64,000 bases of DNA from Apiosordaria backusii (lineage: Eukaryota; Ascomycota; Sordariomycetes; Sordariales; Lasiosphaeriaceae). The DNA lies in assembly GCA_030549205.1 (NCBI GenBank), contig JAUKTV010000003.1, positions 2,728,001 through 2,792,000 of the forward strand, written 5' to 3'. The position numbers were made by a program, and so were the translations under genes. Under the pieces are notes generated by a model. That model was not told where the DNA came from and did no database searches. It saw only the letters and a list, made by a program, of their open reading frames with translations. Position 1 is the stretch's first letter. Each line of letters opens with the position of its first letter. Shown here in pieces: positions 61,495 to 64,000 of the stretch.

Positions 61495-62878
61495 GTTGAT
61501 ATTGTTTTCGCTGGTGGAGATGGTAAGTTGTGGCCCGGATACCCCTCAGCGGACTTGCTCTCCGGTGAAACCTGGGGTAGGTAGTTCACCCGCAAAACGG
61601 CAGTGCGAGCAAAAAAAGGGACAGAGTCATGAGAAAGAAGGGCCGGTGGGGGTTTAGCTGTCACCGGCGTGGTTGAGCAGCTTGTCTTTCAACGGGAGAC
61701 GACTACCAACGCCCACAAGCCTTACTAGAAAGCAATGAAACGGTGAAAAGCACGAGAGAGAAACTGGGGTAGGTTGGCAAATAGATGACTTTCAAAAGAC
61801 AAGCTCACCCGCTTGGGGCAGAGTTGCGCTGCATGTGTGCGACTGACACAGGCATGGTGGTCTCTGACTGGAGCCTGCTGTGCAGTGGAGAGGTTGTGGT
61901 GATTGTCCAGGCAATTGCCATACTTTGGAATTCTTATTTCTCCTGGTCGTTGTGTGTTGGCTGAAGAACCGAGAATTAAATTGAAGAGGCATACACAAAC
62001 TCGACGCAAGATCATTCAAGTTGTCAAGTCTCGCCGCTCGGTGGAAGGACAGGCAAGAATAAGCTTTCGATGGTTCGAATGGTCGTGATCATAGATGGCT
62101 AGCCCACGCCAGTGTCAATCCATCTGTCCATATTTTCCTGCATCTGTGTACCTGATCCGAAGCCCCAAACCCGGCCAAGTCGGTCTATGATGCGAGAATG
62201 GAGGAACTTTGGTCATATGGCCTCTGATGATTCATGATACTGCAGAAAAACGGTTGATCCTCCCCAAGGGAGCCAGGATAGCGATATCACCAGCCATGTC
62301 TTACAGCCGAAACCCGCAAGTTCCCGCCCTTCCTAGGCTCAGAGAGAATCAGGCAAGGAGTCGTGGCACACAGGCTGGTCACAACATACTGCATGCTGCA
62401 GCCCGTTCTGTGGTGTGAATCGATCAGCAGGTTCTATGCATGTTTCGCTTTGCGCAACCCTGCGCAGTTTCTGCAGCACCCAGCGCCGTCTGGTTTGAAC
62501 CTCTGTGCTATCGCAACAACCTGATGTGCAGCTGTGGTTGGGCTGGAAATGTGTGGTGGTGATGGGACAGGCGGTCTTTCGGGCTGTACCGAATGATGGT
62601 TAGATAGAGTGCTCGGTTGCACCCGTGGGTAGAAGTCCATTGGCTGATGCTTGCTTGAGTTTACTGTGTAAGTGGAAACGATGTGCGATTGGAGATGTTC
62701 TTCACAATGTGGTTCACAATGTGATGTTTGCTGATGATTGATGATGTCAGTTTTGAGGTTGAAGACCCAATACAAGCGTAGGCGTGGGTATGGGCTTGGT
62801 CTAGCAATACCCATATAGGGTCTGAGTGCTGGCAAAATTCTCAACAAACCAGCTACAACAGATGATCACATCTGCAAT
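61495..62878. other. Intergenic stretch between MFS gene and tRNA-Asp
   Basis: Holds the MFS promoter at its left end. Only short ORFs (up to 137 codons at 62434..62847, minus) without recognisable domains. Confidence 0.6.
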
Positions 62879-62958
62879 TCTTCCGTAGTATAGTGGTCAG
62901 TATGTGAGCTTGTCATCCAACAACGCTCGAGACCCGGGTTCAATTCCCGGCGGGAGAG
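62879..62958 (+). tRNA. tRNA-Asp (GTC) with an 8-nt intron
   Basis: The cloverleaf is complete. Acceptor TCTTCCG pairs with CGGGAGA with one G-U pair; the D stem is GTAT/GTAT, the anticodon stem TGAGC/GCTCG, and the T stem CCGGG/CCCGG with loop TTCAATT. The loop reads TTGTCA, then an 8-base insertion (62915-62922) one base after the anticodon, then C. The discriminator G73 is the usual one for Asp. The mature length is 72 nt. Confidence 0.9.
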
Positions 62959-64000
62959 ATCAACCACAATCTTTTGTCTTTTTACCCCTTCCCAATGAAC
63001 GCACCTAGCCGCCTGCCACTCTTGGCATTGGCATGTGTCTCAGGAACTTCCTCTTACCAGTCACAAGAGGGCGTGATGGTCGCACCGGGTAAATAGACAA
63101 AGTTGAGAAGCCATATGACCTCGAAGCATCTTGTGTATATCAGACCACACAGACCCATCGTGAGTGACCAAAAATAGAGAGCATGGAGACGGCGATGAGC
63201 TGGCTTCCCGTATTCTGTTTGCCCGGATTTTTACACCATCCCGCCGAGGAGAAGAAGGTGATCCACCCGCTGCAACGGCATTCCCGTCTGGCCCAGAAAA
63301 CCGGGTGAGCGCCGTCTCCATCTTTTCTTTTCTATGTAGACTTCATCTCTTGCCGTCTCGTAGGGCTGAGCTCAGTGGTTTCTGCGATGGCGATAAAAAG
63401 AAGCTTCTGGCTCGCATAATGTTAGCAACAGGCGCAATCGAAAAGAAATTGATGACTGCCGAGAACTTGTGTTCGAAGCAAATGCAACATCGTATTTTGG
63501 TTGGGCCGAGAAGCCAAAGAGGGTTTTTAATGCGAACCAAAGCGCACTGCCACACTTTGAACGCGTGACGAGTGACAACTCTACTCCGTAGAGCCACCGA
63601 GTGACATGCTGGCTGGGTGAGACATGTCTTGTCATATGCCAAAAAAGGGATATGCAACGTTGTAAGTGGCCTGCCTCCCTCTTCACCCTTGGCCGTCTGA
63701 CGGTTGCGAATCTAGCGCACACGGAGAGGGCTTCTAAAATCATTCTTGCCTGGCGGAAACCATGAGGAAGAGAAAGTCCTCGAAACCATGAAACCGGAGA
63801 CTGGACGGATGTGATCCGTAAATCCCTAACGGCTCCGCTGCCGTAGGTGGCGCCAAACATACCCAGTGGGTCGTACGAACCATTCGGCCGTGGGGAGCAG
63901 GAGGGAGGAAAAAAGATGAAAAGGGAAGATGTCCCTTGCTGATCTCCTGTTTCAGCAGCCGGGATGAGGAAAACACTGCACCACCGCGGATTCGCTCACT
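62959..64000. other. Stretch after tRNA-Asp to the window end
   Basis: ORFs of 134 codons (63164..63568, plus) and 162 codons (63372..63860, minus) overlap on opposite strands and show no domain. No gene is supported; one could begin beyond the window. Confidence 0.5.

Noticed and set aside
1..64000. Transposons, RIP-mutated repeats, 5S rRNA, CRISPR
   Set aside because: No transposase or reverse-transcriptase ORF, no strongly AT-rich block, no 5S-like sequence recognised, and CRISPR is not expected in a fungal nucleus.

Overview
This is nuclear DNA from a filamentous ascomycete fungus, most likely a Sordariomycete, possibly Sordariales. The genes are split by short introns (52-140 nt) with GT...CTRAC...AG signals, both tRNAs carry introns, and the gene set is typical of such fungi: a velvet regulator, Atg12, Icp55, a Dbf4 homologue, tyrosinase and GH43. 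The species cannot be named from this sequence alone. No transposon ORF and no RIP-like AT-rich block was seen.

Layout. 0.16-1.45 kb: a VosA-type velvet regulator (minus). 1.45-21.34 kb: about 20 kb with no gene I can support; it is the upstream side of the velvet gene and holds microsatellites, G-rich tracts and a dense cluster of TACCTA/TAGGTA words. 21.3-23.6 kb: an eight-exon secreted tyrosinase (minus). 27.0-28.1 kb: an intronless DHDPS/NAL-family aldolase (minus). 28.1-37.1 kb: another long gene-free stretch, ended by an intron-containing tRNA-His.

From 38.8 kb onward the window is gene-dense, with alternating divergent and convergent pairs. DBF4 (minus) diverges from the mitochondrial aminopeptidase ICP55 (plus). 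ICP55 converges on an SREBP-type bHLH factor (minus), which diverges from ATG12 (plus). ATG12 converges on panB (minus), which diverges from UBC8 (plus). UBC8 converges on a Saf4/CCDC130-type splicing factor (minus), which diverges from a secreted GH43 glycosidase (plus). GH43 converges on an MFS transporter (minus), and a tRNA-Asp follows at 62.9 kb. The genes serve separate housekeeping or developmental roles (cell cycle, autophagy, pantothenate synthesis, ubiquitination, splicing, carbohydrate breakdown); this is not a biosynthetic cluster.

The most striking observation is in UBC8. The only arrangement I found that rebuilds the conserved E2 core with good splice sites needs a one-nucleotide exon (the T at 53105) between two introns, forming a Met codon from three exons. 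Two genes (the Saf4-like gene and GH43) each carry a single-base reading-frame break in this sequence, which may be real lesions or assembly errors.
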